Origin: Prochlorococcus sp. AG-363-A16 | Lineage (GTDB): Bacteria; Cyanobacteriota; Cyanobacteriia; PCC-6307; Cyanobiaceae | Reading direction: 5' to 3' | DNA: 64,000 bases | Assembly: GCA_003280345.1 (NCBI GenBank) | Contig: QCFB01000006.1 | Span: 16,214-80,213 of the forward strand | Shown: positions 1 through 13,370 of the stretch, piece by piece | Numbering within the stretch: the first letter of the stretch is position 1 | How the letters are laid out: each line of letters starts with the position of its first letter | Translations under genes and position numbers: made by a program | Notes under the pieces: generated by a model | What the model was told of the DNA's origin: nothing | The model's database searches: none | What the model saw: only the letters and a program-made list of their open reading frames with translations

Positions 1-283
1 AAACCCTGGCCAGACTTGTTTCTATAGCACTAGTGACTTCTCCTGGTAGAAATCTCATTGCGTTTAGTGCATCGTCTGTGATCTCTGCTGTGAGAAGTTT
101 GTCTTCACTTTCCAATTTTTCATCATTAATCATCGCCATGACCCAGCTTTGATATGCATAAACCAGGTCGGAGAATTCGAGTTCGGGGTCGTTGAGATCC
201 ATCACCATGAGTAATGCCGGTTTATAGGCTTCATCAGTCTGACGATAATAAGTTGAGAAGATGTCTTCTATGGAAAATTTCAA
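1..283 (-). CDS. Conserved hypothetical protein, N-terminal part (runs off the window start)
   Basis: Manual reverse-strand translation is open from 283 (TTG) or 208 (ATG) to the window edge: ...FSTYYRQTDEAYKPALLMVMDLNDPELEFSDLVYAYQSWVMAMINDEKLE...; start uncertain. Confidence 0.55.
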   Translation of the reverse strand, partial: MKFSIEDIFSTYYRQTDEAYKPALLMVMDLNDPELEFSDLVYAYQSWVMAMINDEKLESEDKLLTAEITDDALNAMRFLPGEVTSAIETSLARV

Positions 284-728
284 TCAAACTCATATTCAAG
301 CAAAATTGTTTGATTTTGCCTTAGTTGAATTAGTTCGCGAGCATCGGAATAGCTTTAAACCACTGTGGACTGTTGATAGTTGGGCCAAGTTTCTGATATG
401 GCTTACTCTGAACTGTGGCTTATCTGGAGAAAGGGAAAGCCTTGAGCTTTTTGCGGAGGCTTTGGGAATTCGATTAACCACTCGCATGCGCCGGGTATTT
501 TTTGAGAGAACTGTGGAGTGTCTATCTTTACGATTGATGGCTGACCCTTCTGATTCAAATGTATTAGTTATGCCGATTAGTGGTTCTGTATTAGTCACTT
601 CCGATCTGGCTAAGCAGGCATTAGATCAAGTGGGATTATTGAAAAGGGTTGCGCTTGATGAAGATCTTTGGCAAGAGCTGGATGCAGTGATTGCTATTCC
701 TTGGCAATCAAACACTGCAGAAAGTTGA
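261..728 (+). CDS. Hypothetical protein (155 aa)
   Basis: Intact ORF upstream of valS; the overlapping antisense ORF looks spurious. Confidence 0.6.
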   Translation: MSSMENFNQTHIQAKLFDFALVELVREHRNSFKPLWTVDSWAKFLIWLTLNCGLSGERESLELFAEALGIRLTTRMRRVFFERTVECLSLRLMADPSDSNVLVMPISGSVLVTSDLAKQALDQVGLLKRVALDEDLWQELDAVIAIPWQSNTAES

Positions 729-790
729 CTGTTTAAAACAATTCTTACTAGCGTTTTGCGAGCATAGTTTTAATACCATTAAATTTTTCT

Positions 791-3589
791 TTGACTGAGT
801 TGTCTTCAACTGAAGGTTTTGCTCAGGCAGCTGATGCCTTGCCTAAGACCTATGACTCTGCTGGAACAGAGAATCGTTGGCAGAGGATATGGGAACAAAG
901 TGGTGCTTTTCACCCAGATCCAAAGGCATCAGGAGAGCCCTTTTCTGTGGTCATTCCTCCACCAAATGTCACAGGAAGCCTCCATATGGGACATGCCTTT
1001 AATACAGCTCTTATAGACACGATTGTCAGGTTTCAGAGGTTGCAGGGAAAAAATGTTCTTTGTTTGCCTGGTACTGATCATGCATCTATTGCTGTGCAGA
1101 CGATTCTTGAAAGGCAATTGAAAAAAGAAGGCACCAATTTGGATCAGTTAGGAAGAGAAGCTTTTTTGGCAAAAGCATGGGCCTGGAAAGCAGAAAGCGG
1201 AGGAAAGATAGTTGATCAACTTCGTCGGTTGGGTTATTCGGTTGATTGGCGTCGTGAGCGATTCACTCTTGACAAACGTTTGAGCGCAGCTGTTTCACAA
1301 GCTTTTGTTCGTTTGCATGAGCAAGGTTTGATTTATCGAGGTGAATATTTAGTGAATTGGTGCCCTGCTTCTGGTTCTGCAGTCAGTGACTTGGAGGTTG
1401 AGATGAAAGAAGTGGAGGGTCATTTATGGCATTTTCGTTACCCGCTTGCCAAAACTTCTTTAACTGATGGCGCTACTCACCTTGAAGTAGCTACTACTCG
1501 CCCTGAAACAATGCTTGGAGATACGGCTGTTGCGGTAAATCCTTTAGATGAGCGTTATCAGCATTTAATTGGTAAAAACTTAATTTTGCCATTGGTGGGC
1601 AGGCAGATACCAGTTGTTGCTGATGATCATGTAGATAGAGATTTTGGCACTGGTTGTGTGAAGGTCACACCAGCTCATGATCCCAATGATTTTGCAATAG
1701 GGAAGAGACATGGTTTACCACATGTCACGGTAATGAATAAGGACGGCACTATGAATAAACATGCTGGTCGTTTTGAAGGACTTGATCGATTCGAGGCTCG
1801 TGAAGCTGTAGTGAAAGCTTTAGAGGAAGAAGGTTTTTTGGTGAAAGTAGAACCTCATTCTCACAATGTGCCTTTCTCAGATAGAGGCAAGGTTCCAGTA
1901 GAACCTTTGCTCTCTACTCAATGGTTTGTTCGCATGGAACCTTTAGCAGCTAGATGCCGTGCTCATTTGGTGAAGGGTGAACCTCGATTTGTTCCAGATC
2001 GTTGGGAGAAGGTTTATAGAGACTGGCTTACTGATATTCATGACTGGTGTATTAGTAGACAATTATGGTGGGGTCATCGAATTCCTGCGTGGTTTGTTGT
2101 TAGTGAAACTGCCGGAAAATTAACTAATGACACTCCATATGTAGTGGCTTGCTCTGATAAAGAAGCGCTAACAAAAGCTCGTGAACGATTTGGTGATTCT
2201 GTTGAGATTCAGCAGGATGAAGATGTTTTAGATACTTGGTTTTCAAGTGGACTATGGCCTTTCTCAACCTTGGGTTGGCCTGATGATTCCAGTATTGAAT
2301 TGAATCGTTGGTATCCAACTAGCACTTTGGTAACAGGGTTTGACATTATTTTTTTCTGGGTAGCAAGGATGACGATGATGGCGGGTGCTTTTACAGGACG
2401 TATGCCTTTCGCCGATGTCTATATTCATGGATTGGTTAGGGATGAGCAGAATCGAAAGATGAGTAAGAGTGCAGGTAATGGTATTGACCCTCTTTTGCTG
2501 ATTGAGCGCTATGGAACGGATGCTTTGCGATTTGCTTTGGTAAGAGAGGTTGCTGGAGCTGGTCAGGATATCCGTTTAGATTACGATCGAAATTCCGATA
2601 CATCAGCAACGGTTGAGGCGGCAAGGAATTTTGCAAATAAATTGTGGAATGCCACTCGGTTTGCATTAATCAATCTTGGCAGTCAAGAATTAAATATCTC
2701 TGAGGCTATAGATCCATCGACCTTGCAATTGTCTGACCGATGGATCCTTTCTCGTCTAACAAGGATTAATCGTGATACTGCTAAACGTTATGAGACGTAT
2801 GGGCTTGGTGAAGCGGCAAAGGGATTATATGAATTTGCCTGGAATGATTTTTGTGATTGGTATTTAGAACTTATTAAACATCGACTTAATCCAGGGGACA
2901 ATCCGACTAAGGATGCATTAATTGATCAATCTATAGCCAGAAAAGTGTTACTGAAGGTTCTGAACGAACTTTTTGTGTTATTGCATCCATTAATGCCTCA
3001 TCTGACCGAAGAGCTTTGGCATGCACTTACGAATCAGGCTGAAGACAAGTTACTTGCTCTACAACTTTGGCCTGAGATTGATAATAGCTACTTGGATGAA
3101 GAACTTGAGTCTTCTTTTTGTGAGTTATTTGCCTCTATTCGTATGGTAAGGAACCTGAGGGCTGTGGCAGGATTGAAACCTTCTCAAGAAGTGCCTGTTT
3201 GTTTTATTACTGCCAAGAAAGAGTTGGCAGTTACGCTTGAAAAAGCACAGGCCGATATTCAGGCTTTAACTCGTGCTAGTGAGTTAGAAGTGTTAGATCC
3301 CAAAACAGCAGACTCTAAAGCTTCAATTAAAGCACTTGCAGGAGTTAGTGGAGAGTTGGAGGTTTTGCTACCTATTGAAGGCTTGGTTGATCTTGATGAT
3401 TTGCGTAGGCGATTAGAGAAAGACCTTGCTAAGGCTGATAAGGAAATCAAGGTTTTATCTAGTCGTTTAGCTAATCCAAACTTTGCGCAGAAAGCACCAC
3501 CTGATGTTGTATCGCAGTGCAAAGTAAAATTGGCTGAGGCTGAGTCACAGGCTTCCTTAGCACGTAAACGTTTATCTGATGTGGAGTAG
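791..3589 (+). CDS. valS: Valyl-tRNA synthetase (TTG start)
   Basis: Class I aaRS motifs [15 protein letters not shown] and KMSKSAGN; C-terminal coiled coil. Confidence 0.97.
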   Translation: MTELSSTEGFAQAADALPKTYDSAGTENRWQRIWEQSGAFHPDPKASGEPFSVVIPPPNVTGSLHMGHAFNTALIDTIVRFQRLQGKNVLCLPGTDHASIAVQTILERQLKKEGTNLDQLGREAFLAKAWAWKAESGGKIVDQLRRLGYSVDWRRERFTLDKRLSAAVSQAFVRLHEQGLIYRGEYLVNWCPASGSAVSDLEVEMKEVEGHLWHFRYPLAKTSLTDGATHLEVATTRPETMLGDTAVAVNPLDERYQHLIGKNLILPLVGRQIPVVADDHVDRDFGTGCVKVTPAHDPNDFAIGKRHGLPHVTVMNKDGTMNKHAGRFEGLDRFEAREAVVKALEEEGFLVKVEPHSHNVPFSDRGKVPVEPLLSTQWFVRMEPLAARCRAHLVKGEPRFVPDRWEKVYRDWLTDIHDWCISRQLWWGHRIPAWFVVSETAGKLTNDTPYVVACSDKEALTKARERFGDSVEIQQDEDVLDTWFSSGLWPFSTLGWPDDSSIELNRWYPTSTLVTGFDIIFFWVARMTMMAGAFTGRMPFADVYIHGLVRDEQNRKMSKSAGNGIDPLLLIERYGTDALRFALVREVAGAGQDIRLDYDRNSDTSATVEAARNFANKLWNATRFALINLGSQELNISEAIDPSTLQLSDRWILSRLTRINRDTAKRYETYGLGEAAKGLYEFAWNDFCDWYLELIKHRLNPGDNPTKDALIDQSIARKVLLKVLNELFVLLHPLMPHLTEELWHALTNQAEDKLLALQLWPEIDNSYLDEELESSFCELFASIRMVRNLRAVAGLKPSQEVPVCFITAKKELAVTLEKAQADIQALTRASELEVLDPKTADSKASIKALAGVSGELEVLLPIEGLVDLDDLRRRLEKDLAKADKEIKVLSSRLANPNFAQKAPPDVVSQCKVKLAEAESQASLARKRLSDVE

Positions 3590-3604
3590 TTATTGGTTTT
3601 GAGC

Positions 3605-4225
3605 ATGTTTGATCTTGGGTTCATTAAAGATAATTTGTTATTTGTGTTGCAAACGCCTATTGGTACTTTTTTATTTGTTCCGCTGTATGCCATATGGGTA
3701 ATCCTTTTGTTGCCAGGAGGATGGGCTTCTATGCTTGCAGGGGCTTTATATGGGATTTGGCTTGGCAGCTTGCTTGTTTTTTTGGGTGCGTTTGCTGGAG
3801 CGGAAATTGCCTTTTTACTAGGTCGAACACTTTTACGAAAATGGACCCAACGTCGTCTAGCTGATTTTCCAAAGTTACAAATAGTGCAAAAGGCTGTTAG
3901 TCGGGAAGGCTTAAAGTTGATTCTTTTAACTCGTCTTTCGCCTGTTTTTCCATTTAGTTTTCTGAACTTTGTTTTTGGTTTGAGCGACGTAAGTTTTCGC
4001 GATTACACTATTGGATTGATTGGTATTTTGCCCGGCACAATTTTGTTTTGTGGCCTTGGTGCATTGGCAGGAGATATGGCTCGTTTTAGAGAGGTGTTGA
4101 ATGAAAAGACAGATATGACTACATTTGCTTTTAGGTTAGTAGGTTTATTAGCAACCTTGGCTGTGGTTTGGTTGGTATCTCGTGTGGCTAGACGGGCTCT
4201 TCAAGAATCAGAGCCTTTATTTTGA
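3605..4225 (+). CDS. TVP38/TMEM64 (SNARE-associated/DedA-like) membrane protein
   Basis: Multi-TM protein with the family-like GxxxG...LTRLSPVFPFSFLNFVFG segment; ATG at 3605 preferred over TTG at 3593. Confidence 0.8.
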   Translation: MFDLGFIKDNLLFVLQTPIGTFLFVPLYAIWVILLLPGGWASMLAGALYGIWLGSLLVFLGAFAGAEIAFLLGRTLLRKWTQRRLADFPKLQIVQKAVSREGLKLILLTRLSPVFPFSFLNFVFGLSDVSFRDYTIGLIGILPGTILFCGLGALAGDMARFREVLNEKTDMTTFAFRLVGLLATLAVVWLVSRVARRALQESEPLF

Positions 4226-4377
4226 TCTGGGTTTGGTAAATTCCAGTCCTTAATAGCCGCAAATAAAATAAACCAGTTCAGCCTTAGTTGAGCAAGGAAG
4301 CCTTGCTTTGCTTGTAGTTCAAGATACTTGGATCGTCCACAAGGAGTTTTTATCCATTTAAAAACTTGCTTAGACAT
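4201..4377 (-). CDS. Small conserved-looking protein (58 aa), below the ORF-track cutoff
   Basis: Manual translation MSKQVFKWIKTPCGRSKYLELQAKQGFLAQLRLNWFILFAAIKDWNLPNPDQNKGSDS*; fills the gap between convergent genes. Confidence 0.55.
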   Translation of the reverse strand: MSKQVFKWIKTPCGRSKYLELQAKQGFLAQLRLNWFILFAAIKDWNLPNPDQNKGSDS

Positions 4378-4413
4378 TGCTTCTCAAATCACCAGATTCT
4401 ATAGTTACTTTGC

Positions 4414-7031
<2,618 letters not shown>

Positions 7032-7057
7032 AGCCAGGACTAGCCCAGACTGATTGA

Positions 7058-7597
7058 ATGCCCCTGGTCCCTTTGCTGCCCCTGTTTCATTCTCTTAACC
7101 GAGAATATTTTGCTGGATCGCTCACTATTGGAACACAGCCGAAGCTTAATTTGCGTTGGAGCGATGGGAAGTTGCGCAAAACAGCTGGTTTATATAGGCG
7201 AGGTTTAAATGTCAAAGGACCACTAGGTTCTGAGATTGTTTTGTCTAAGCCTTTGTTGAAACATCTGCCTCAGACCGCTTTAGAAAGTACCCTTTGCCAC
7301 GAGATGATTCATGCATGGATAGATCTTGTTCTTAGGCTTGATGAAGGTCATGGACCCAATTTCCATGCTCGTATGAATGCAATTAATGCAACTCAGAACA
7401 AGTTCAAAGTGAGTGTGCGTCATTCTTTCCCTGTGCCTACCAGTCCGGTTCGTTGGTGGGCTGAATGTCCTTGTTGTGGTCTTCGAATTCCTTATAAACG
7501 TATTGTGCGTGGTGCTGCTTGTAAGCAGTGTTGCGATACTCACCATGGGGGACAGTGGCATTCCAGTTGCCTATTGGCCTATGAATCTGCTTCCTAG
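7058..7597 (+). CDS. SprT-like zinc metalloprotease family protein
   Basis: HEMIHAWID motif and C-terminal CxxC zinc ribbon. Confidence 0.85.
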   Translation: MPLVPLLPLFHSLNREYFAGSLTIGTQPKLNLRWSDGKLRKTAGLYRRGLNVKGPLGSEIVLSKPLLKHLPQTALESTLCHEMIHAWIDLVLRLDEGHGPNFHARMNAINATQNKFKVSVRHSFPVPTSPVRWWAECPCCGLRIPYKRIVRGAACKQCCDTHHGGQWHSSCLLAYESAS

Positions 7598-7703
7598 GAA
7601 CATTACGTTGGATCTTTTTTTCTTGGTTTTGCAAGTTAGTGGTCTCTCGATTGCTTTCATTGGATGGCAACGAGAGCATTTGTTGCATCGACGAAGACGC
7701 TAA
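7581..7703 (+). CDS. Putative small membrane protein (40 aa)
   Basis: MNLLPRNITLDLFFLVLQVSGLSIAFIGWQREHLLHRRRR*; one TM plus a basic tail; overlaps both neighbours. Confidence 0.35.
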   Translation: MNLLPRNITLDLFFLVLQVSGLSIAFIGWQREHLLHRRRR

Positions 7704-8224
7704 ATTTAGGCATGGATTTAAGTGGGCAAAGACAGCCAAGAAGACGTCGTTCAAGGGATCCTTTGGATCGACGTGTGGATCAGTGGATAGAAACTGGCCG
7801 ACAGTTTGTTGATGGTGTTGCAGGGACTCGACCAGGCAAGCGCAGTCCAGTCAATGCAAGTCGTTTAGCAAGCTCCAGTATGGAAAATGTTGGTCGTTGG
7901 GTTGGTGACAAGCTTGATTGGTTTTTGGAAGAGGAGGATGCTTGGTTGGAGCCTTGGCAATCAGAGGAACAGGTGAATTCTTCAAGTAATAAAAGACCTT
8001 TGGAGGCTATTTCCCGTAGAGGTTGCTTGCCGTCTGAAGATTTCTCACCTTCTAATCAAATATATGAAGCTGAACCCGAAGAATCATGGCCTGACGAGTC
8101 ATCCTTTCGCGTAGAAAAATGGCAACGTGATTCAGTCAAGAGGGTTCCTGCTCCTCGAAAAACTTCTATGGCTAATAACAAAACTCGACGACCTTTACCT
8201 CGCTCAAGTAGGCGTCGTGATTAG
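7664..8224 (+). CDS. Hypothetical basic protein
   Basis: Intact ORF with Arg-rich termini; true start may be ATG at 7712 (MDLSGQRQPRRRRS). Confidence 0.65.
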   Translation: MATRAFVASTKTLNLGMDLSGQRQPRRRRSRDPLDRRVDQWIETGRQFVDGVAGTRPGKRSPVNASRLASSSMENVGRWVGDKLDWFLEEEDAWLEPWQSEEQVNSSSNKRPLEAISRRGCLPSEDFSPSNQIYEAEPEESWPDESSFRVEKWQRDSVKRVPAPRKTSMANNKTRRPLPRSSRRRD

Positions 8225-8272
8225 AAATGAAAATTTAACTAGTTAATTCTTTTTGACAGTTGATAATAAATT

Positions 8273-8740
8273 TCAAACACGGAAACAACAGCCTCTTAGG
8301 GCTAGTTGATCATTTACTTCTCTCACTAGTTCTTTAGGCAATTCTTCTGCCATTTGTGCTGCAGTTGTATTGATTGATGGTGACCCTTCATTTAGAGCTT
8401 CCAGTAAGAATGTCCATTGCTCTATTTGTTTAGTTCGACTTAGAGGTTGCAACCCCGCTTTTTCAAGTACTTCTTTACAGATTTCTGCATTCCAAAGTTC
8501 TTGGCTGGAAATTTTGTGGTGGTTTTTTGTGCAGGTTGCGCCAGCTTTTAATGCTTTTGATGTAGGCAATCCATTTGGATTTCGCCATCCATCACTTTGC
8601 AGGGCGCGACCACAATGGGTTGCTGAAATGCCGTAAATGCTTCCTAGATCAGTAAGACTTAACCAGGCTTGGGTGGATTCCATGGACAGCAAACTGCTGT
8701 ATCTATGATCCGTCAACCATGAAAGTTGGCAAGTTGTCAA
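8273..8740 (-). CDS. Conserved hypothetical protein
   Basis: Intact ORF; likely start at internal MESTQAWLSLTDLGSIYGIS (about 8683). Confidence 0.6.
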   Translation of the reverse strand: MTTCQLSWLTDHRYSSLLSMESTQAWLSLTDLGSIYGISATHCGRALQSDGWRNPNGLPTSKALKAGATCTKNHHKISSQELWNAEICKEVLEKAGLQPLSRTKQIEQWTFLLEALNEGSPSINTTAAQMAEELPKELVREVNDQLALRGCCFRV

Positions 8741-8769
8741 GATGAAATTCCTAAAATATGGAAATCTTC

Positions 8770-9366
8770 TTATTGAATGTTTAGCAGTGCTTTCCTTGGT
8801 GCTGGACCAAGCCAGCTTTCGAGCTCTGGGCTGAAAACTTCTCGGATCACGGTTAGTTCACGTTCTTTTCTGAAGAAACGATAATGTCTACTCCAGAAAG
8901 GCCCTTTTCTTCCAAATTCAGATTCAAGCCAGTCACCGTTGACTAAGGCCAATCCATCGACTTCACGAAATAGCTCAGATCGTCCTTGTGTAAGACTTTT
9001 CCAAATAGGCTGCTCTTTGTTGTGGAGATGTTGATTTGCTTCTGATAAGTTCCACCAACTTTCAGCCCAAGCAAGGGTTTTAGCACCACATGTCAACCAG
9101 ACTTGACGTCTGAGTAAGGGTGGTTGAAGTTCATTAACTTCTACAGGAGTTTCATCTTGGGGAGATGAGGCGTCTGGTTGCATTGCAATTAGTTTTACTT
9201 GCACTTCATGGCCAGTAAGCAAATTTAGATGGCGAGTTGGACTGCCATCTCCAAGGAGCATTAATTTCCATGGCCCAGGTAATTGTTGGGGTCCTTCACC
9301 AGATAGGACTGTTTCAGTTGGTGCTTCCCACAATTTCTTAGGAGAATTCATTAATGATTGCCTCAC
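8770..9366 (-). CDS. Chorismate lyase-like / Ycf21 (DUF98) family protein
   Basis: Family-like GPFWSRHYRFFRKERELTVIREVFSPEL segment. Confidence 0.6.
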   Translation of the reverse strand: MRQSLMNSPKKLWEAPTETVLSGEGPQQLPGPWKLMLLGDGSPTRHLNLLTGHEVQVKLIAMQPDASSPQDETPVEVNELQPPLLRRQVWLTCGAKTLAWAESWWNLSEANQHLHNKEQPIWKSLTQGRSELFREVDGLALVNGDWLESEFGRKGPFWSRHYRFFRKERELTVIREVFSPELESWLGPAPRKALLNIQ

Positions 9367-9418
9367 AAGTTACCTCGAAGAAGCAGTTTAAATTTAGGAA
9401 ACTTTTGCTTGTTGTTAT

Positions 9419-11353
9419 TCACTTTTTATAGCTCTTATTAGTAGTCTGTGCACTTTTTACCTTGAGCCAAATTAGTAATGCAGTTAAATCTGCTTTACTT
9501 ACTCCTGGTAGATCAGCTGCAATGCCAAAGTTAGCTGGGCGGACAGCATTTAATTTTTCACGAGCCTCTTTTGAAATTGTTTTTATGCTATTGAAATCTA
9601 TATCTTGAGGCAATGGTTGATTTCTTTGCTTTGCATATTGAGCTATTTGTTTATTTTGTCTTTCCAAATAACCACTATACTTAATATCAATTTCAGCACC
9701 TTCTCTTACTGGCAGGGGAAGGTCATTAGTTATTAAATTATGTTTAATTAGATCTTCCGTATGCATGCCTGGTCTGCGAAGAAGATCTGCAAGAGTTATA
9801 GAACCTTTAATTACCGCTCCAGTTTCTTTTTCAATTATTTTCGCGACTGGATCACTTGCTTTAAGTCGTTCTCTCTCTAAACGATTCTTTTCTTTTTCTA
9901 GTGCATTTTGTTTGTCGTTATATATTTGCCAGCGATTTTCACTTATTAGTCCAAGTTTATATCCAAGAGGCGTTAGACGCCTGTCAGCATTATCTCCTCG
10001 AAGTACAAGACGATATTCACTACGACTTGTCAGCACTCGATATGGCTCATTTAGATCTTTGGTGATTAGATCATCAATCATTGTCCCGATATAGCTTTCT
10101 TCACGTGCGAAGTGAATTGCATTTTCATTGTTTACATATCGAGCAGCATTTAATCCAGCAACTAGTCCTTGAGCAGCAGCCTCTTCATATCCTGTGGTGC
10201 CATTTATTTGTCCAGCGGTAAAGAGTCCTTTGATTTTTTTAGTTTCTAATGAAGGAAGTAGTTGCGTTGCTGGTAGATAATCGTATTCAACTGAGTATGC
10301 AGGCCTAAGCATTAGACAATTCTCTAAACCTGGAAGTGTTCTTAATAAGTCCAATTGGAGTCTTTCTGGAAGGCCTGTTGAGAATCCTTGTACGTAGATT
10401 TCTGGAGTATCTAGACCTTCTGGTTCTAGAAAGATTTGGTGCGATTCTTTATCTGCAAAACGTACGATTTTGTCTTCGATTGAGGGGCAATAGCGTGGCC
10501 CTTTACTGTTGATAAACCCTCCATATATTGGAGTTAGATGAAGGTTTTCTTTGATTAACTGGTGAGTCGATTTTGTAGTGCGAGTCATGTGACAACACAA
10601 TTGCTCCCCGCTTTTCCAAGCTGATGGATCAAATGAGAAGAATCGATCGGATGCATCACTTGGTTGTTGTTCTAATTGATCAAATCGAATACTTCGGCGA
10701 TCAACTCTTGCAGGTGTTCCTGTTTTGAGTCGATTCATAATGAAGCCCAAGTCTTTCAGTGACTCTGTGAGTCCTGTTGCTGCTTGTTCGCCAGCGCGAC
10801 CTGCAGACATTGATTGACTACCAACCCAAATTTTCCCTCCTAGGAAAGTACCTGTAGTAAGAATGATTGCTTTGGCGTAATAGACACTCCCGAAAAAGGT
10901 TTTGATGCCTTTAATTTCACCAATTACTTCTTGATCTTTTGCTTGATGGTTTATTTCAAGATCAGAAACCATTGCTTCACGCAGTGCAAGGTTTGGAGTG
11001 TTTTGAAGTATTTGCAGCATTTGGCGCGCATAAAAACGCTTGTCAGTTTGAGCTCTTAATGCCCATACAGCAGGGCCTCGGCTTGCATTTAGGATCCTTT
11101 TCTGTAAAGCGGTTTGATCTGCCAACTTTCCAATAACACCTCCAAGGGCATCAACTTCATGGACTAGTTGGCTCTTCGCTGGACCACCAATTGCAGGATT
11201 ACATGGTTGCCAAGCGATTCGGTCGAGGTTGATTGTGAAGAGTGCTGTAGAAAGGCCCATTCGGGCAGATGTAATCGCAGCTTCGCAACCTGCATGCCCT
11301 CCTCCTACAACAATGACGTCGAAGGTTTCGATAGGACTGCAGGAATTGATCAT
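9419..11353 (-). CDS. mnmG: tRNA uridine-5-carboxymethylaminomethyl modification enzyme
   Basis: [13 protein letters not shown] motif; [17 protein letters not shown]; GidA C-terminus. Confidence 0.97.
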   Translation of the reverse strand: MINSCSPIETFDVIVVGGGHAGCEAAITSARMGLSTALFTINLDRIAWQPCNPAIGGPAKSQLVHEVDALGGVIGKLADQTALQKRILNASRGPAVWALRAQTDKRFYARQMLQILQNTPNLALREAMVSDLEINHQAKDQEVIGEIKGIKTFFGSVYYAKAIILTTGTFLGGKIWVGSQSMSAGRAGEQAATGLTESLKDLGFIMNRLKTGTPARVDRRSIRFDQLEQQPSDASDRFFSFDPSAWKSGEQLCCHMTRTTKSTHQLIKENLHLTPIYGGFINSKGPRYCPSIEDKIVRFADKESHQIFLEPEGLDTPEIYVQGFSTGLPERLQLDLLRTLPGLENCLMLRPAYSVEYDYLPATQLLPSLETKKIKGLFTAGQINGTTGYEEAAAQGLVAGLNAARYVNNENAIHFAREESYIGTMIDDLITKDLNEPYRVLTSRSEYRLVLRGDNADRRLTPLGYKLGLISENRWQIYNDKQNALEKEKNRLERERLKASDPVAKIIEKETGAVIKGSITLADLLRRPGMHTEDLIKHNLITNDLPLPVREGAEIDIKYSGYLERQNKQIAQYAKQRNQPLPQDIDFNSIKTISKEAREKLNAVRPANFGIAADLPGVSKADLTALLIWLKVKSAQTTNKSYKK

Positions 11354-11395
11354 TTAGTTATTAATTTTTAGTCATTGTTTGATTTTCTATTGATG

Positions 11396-12802
11396 TTATG
11401 CAGCAAGATTTCTAAATCTAGTGAACTGAGGCTCGAAAAGTAGCTTTACCGTTCCGACAGGACCGTTTCGGTGTTTTGTCACTATTACTTCAGTGATTCC
11501 TCTGTCTGGAGTATCAGGGTTGTAGTACTCATCGCGATAAATCATGAGTACTAAATCTGCATCTTGTTCGATTGAACCTGACTCCCGTAGATCACTAAGC
11601 ATCGGACGTTTATTAGTGCGAGATTCCACACCACGACTAAGTTGCGAAAGCGCAATTACAGGCACTTTTAGTTCCCTGGCCATTCCTTTTAGCCCTCTAG
11701 TAATTCGTGACAACTCTTGAACACGATTATCAGGAGTGGAGCCTTCCATAAGTTGTAAGTAGTCAATAACTATTAGCCCTAACTCTTTCCCTTTTTCAGC
11801 AACTAGTCTTCTACAGAGAGATCGCATTTCAAGTACACCAGAATTAGGTTTGTCATCTATATAAATAGGTAGTTGGCCCAAAGTATTTATGCCTTGCCCC
11901 AGAAGAGGCCATTCTTCTTGTTGTAATCGACCTGTCCTAAGTCTTCCGCTTTCAATTCCTACTTCCATTGATAAGAGTCGATATGTAAGTTGTTCTTTGC
12001 TCATTTCAAGGCTGAAGACGCAAACAGGCAGGTCATGAAGTTGGGCTACATTTTTTGCAAGGTTTAGAACTATTGAAGTTTTGCCCATTGCTGGTCTACC
12101 TGCAACGATTATTAGATCGCTACGTTGCAGACCTTGTGTCATTGCATCAAGGTCATAGAAATTGACTGGGATACCAGCAACTGAAGTTCCTAGTGAGCGA
12201 CTTTCTATTTCGTTGAAGGTGCTGGTCAGAATTTCTGCGGTAGGCGTAAGACCTTTGGAAGGTTGCTCTTGACTGATCGAGAATATTTTTTGCTCTGCTT
12301 TGTCAAGAACTTGTTCCATGGGCAAGCTTTGGTCAAACCCTAGTTTGATTACCTCATTACCTGAACGTATTAATTGGCGACGTAGGAATTTGTCCATCAC
12401 TAATCTTGCGACTTGTTCTATTGAGGCTGTTGATGCAACCCGTTCAACTAGTTCTACTAATCGATTGTTCCCGCCTACTTTTTCTAGAGTGCCTGTATCG
12501 GCTAGCCAAGCACTCATTGCAGTTAAATCGGTTGGCTTGCCTTGGCTATGAAGCATTAAGGCTGTCCGATAAATTTCACGATGGCCGTTTAGATAAAAAG
12601 CTTCTGGTTGCAGCAAATCTGCTACCAAGCTAATTGCATCAGGGTCTAGGAGAATGCCTCCTAGAACTGCTTCTTCTGCTTCCAGATTTTGTGGTGGTAA
12701 TGAATCTGGCTGTGCTTCGAACTGAGGCTCGCGTTGGACATATTTAGAAGCCACATCCTTTGCAGCATCTCCGTTATTAGGAAGGGGGACGCTGCTTACC
12801 AT
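11396..12802 (-). CDS. dnaB: Replicative DNA helicase
   Basis: LPPQNLEAEEAVLGGIL; Walker A GRPAMGKTS; no intein interruption. Confidence 0.97.
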   Translation of the reverse strand: MVSSVPLPNNGDAAKDVASKYVQREPQFEAQPDSLPPQNLEAEEAVLGGILLDPDAISLVADLLQPEAFYLNGHREIYRTALMLHSQGKPTDLTAMSAWLADTGTLEKVGGNNRLVELVERVASTASIEQVARLVMDKFLRRQLIRSGNEVIKLGFDQSLPMEQVLDKAEQKIFSISQEQPSKGLTPTAEILTSTFNEIESRSLGTSVAGIPVNFYDLDAMTQGLQRSDLIIVAGRPAMGKTSIVLNLAKNVAQLHDLPVCVFSLEMSKEQLTYRLLSMEVGIESGRLRTGRLQQEEWPLLGQGINTLGQLPIYIDDKPNSGVLEMRSLCRRLVAEKGKELGLIVIDYLQLMEGSTPDNRVQELSRITRGLKGMARELKVPVIALSQLSRGVESRTNKRPMLSDLRESGSIEQDADLVLMIYRDEYYNPDTPDRGITEVIVTKHRNGPVGTVKLLFEPQFTRFRNLAA

Positions 12803-12864
12803 TTATAAGGACCTTTACTAAAGGAAGTAATACTCTGACTTGTGAGGTCAAAGCTACAAGTGAT

Positions 12865-13323
12865 TTAGTAGCTCGCTACCTCAAGATTGATTTCTGCTGT
12901 GACTTCAGTGTGGAGCTTTACTTGAACTTTGTATTTACCAGTTCGGTGAATTTCTGGCACAGTGATATCTCGACGATCAATTTCTTTTTGAGTTGCTTCT
13001 TTTATTACTTCAGCAACGTCACCGTTGGTAACAGTCCCGAATAAAACGTCATCTTCTCCGATTTGTTTTTTCACGGTGAACCTGCCAATTGTGACAAGTG
13101 CAGTTTGAAAGTCGAGTGCTTCTTGTTTCAAAGCAGCTTCTTGTTCTGCTTGTTTGCTGCGGCGATGCTTGACCTGTTTCATTACTGCAGGGGTAACTGG
13201 CACCGCTTTTCCAAAAGGAAGAAGGTAGTTGCGTGCATAACCAGGGGCAACTTCAACTAGGTCTCCATCTTTGCCAAGACTAAGGACATCCTCATTAAGC
13301 ACGACTTGTACACGTTTTACCAT
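12865..13323 (-). CDS. rplI: 50S ribosomal protein L9
   Basis: [36 protein letters not shown]. Confidence 0.97.
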   Translation of the reverse strand: MVKRVQVVLNEDVLSLGKDGDLVEVAPGYARNYLLPFGKAVPVTPAVMKQVKHRRSKQAEQEAALKQEALDFQTALVTIGRFTVKKQIGEDDVLFGTVTNGDVAEVIKEATQKEIDRRDITVPEIHRTGKYKVQVKLHTEVTAEINLEVASY

Positions 13324-13370
13324 TGCAATTATGCGGAGAGCCGACTAGATGAGTTTTGGTAGTGACAACC

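Noticed and set aside
3259-3693. 144-aa minus-strand ORF antisense to valS and the next gene
   Set aside because: Antisense to a strong CDS; composition looks like a mirrored frame with no recognisable domain.
11396-12802. Intein in DnaB (also considered for DnaX and GyrB)
   Set aside because: All three proteins are of normal length with uninterrupted motifs.
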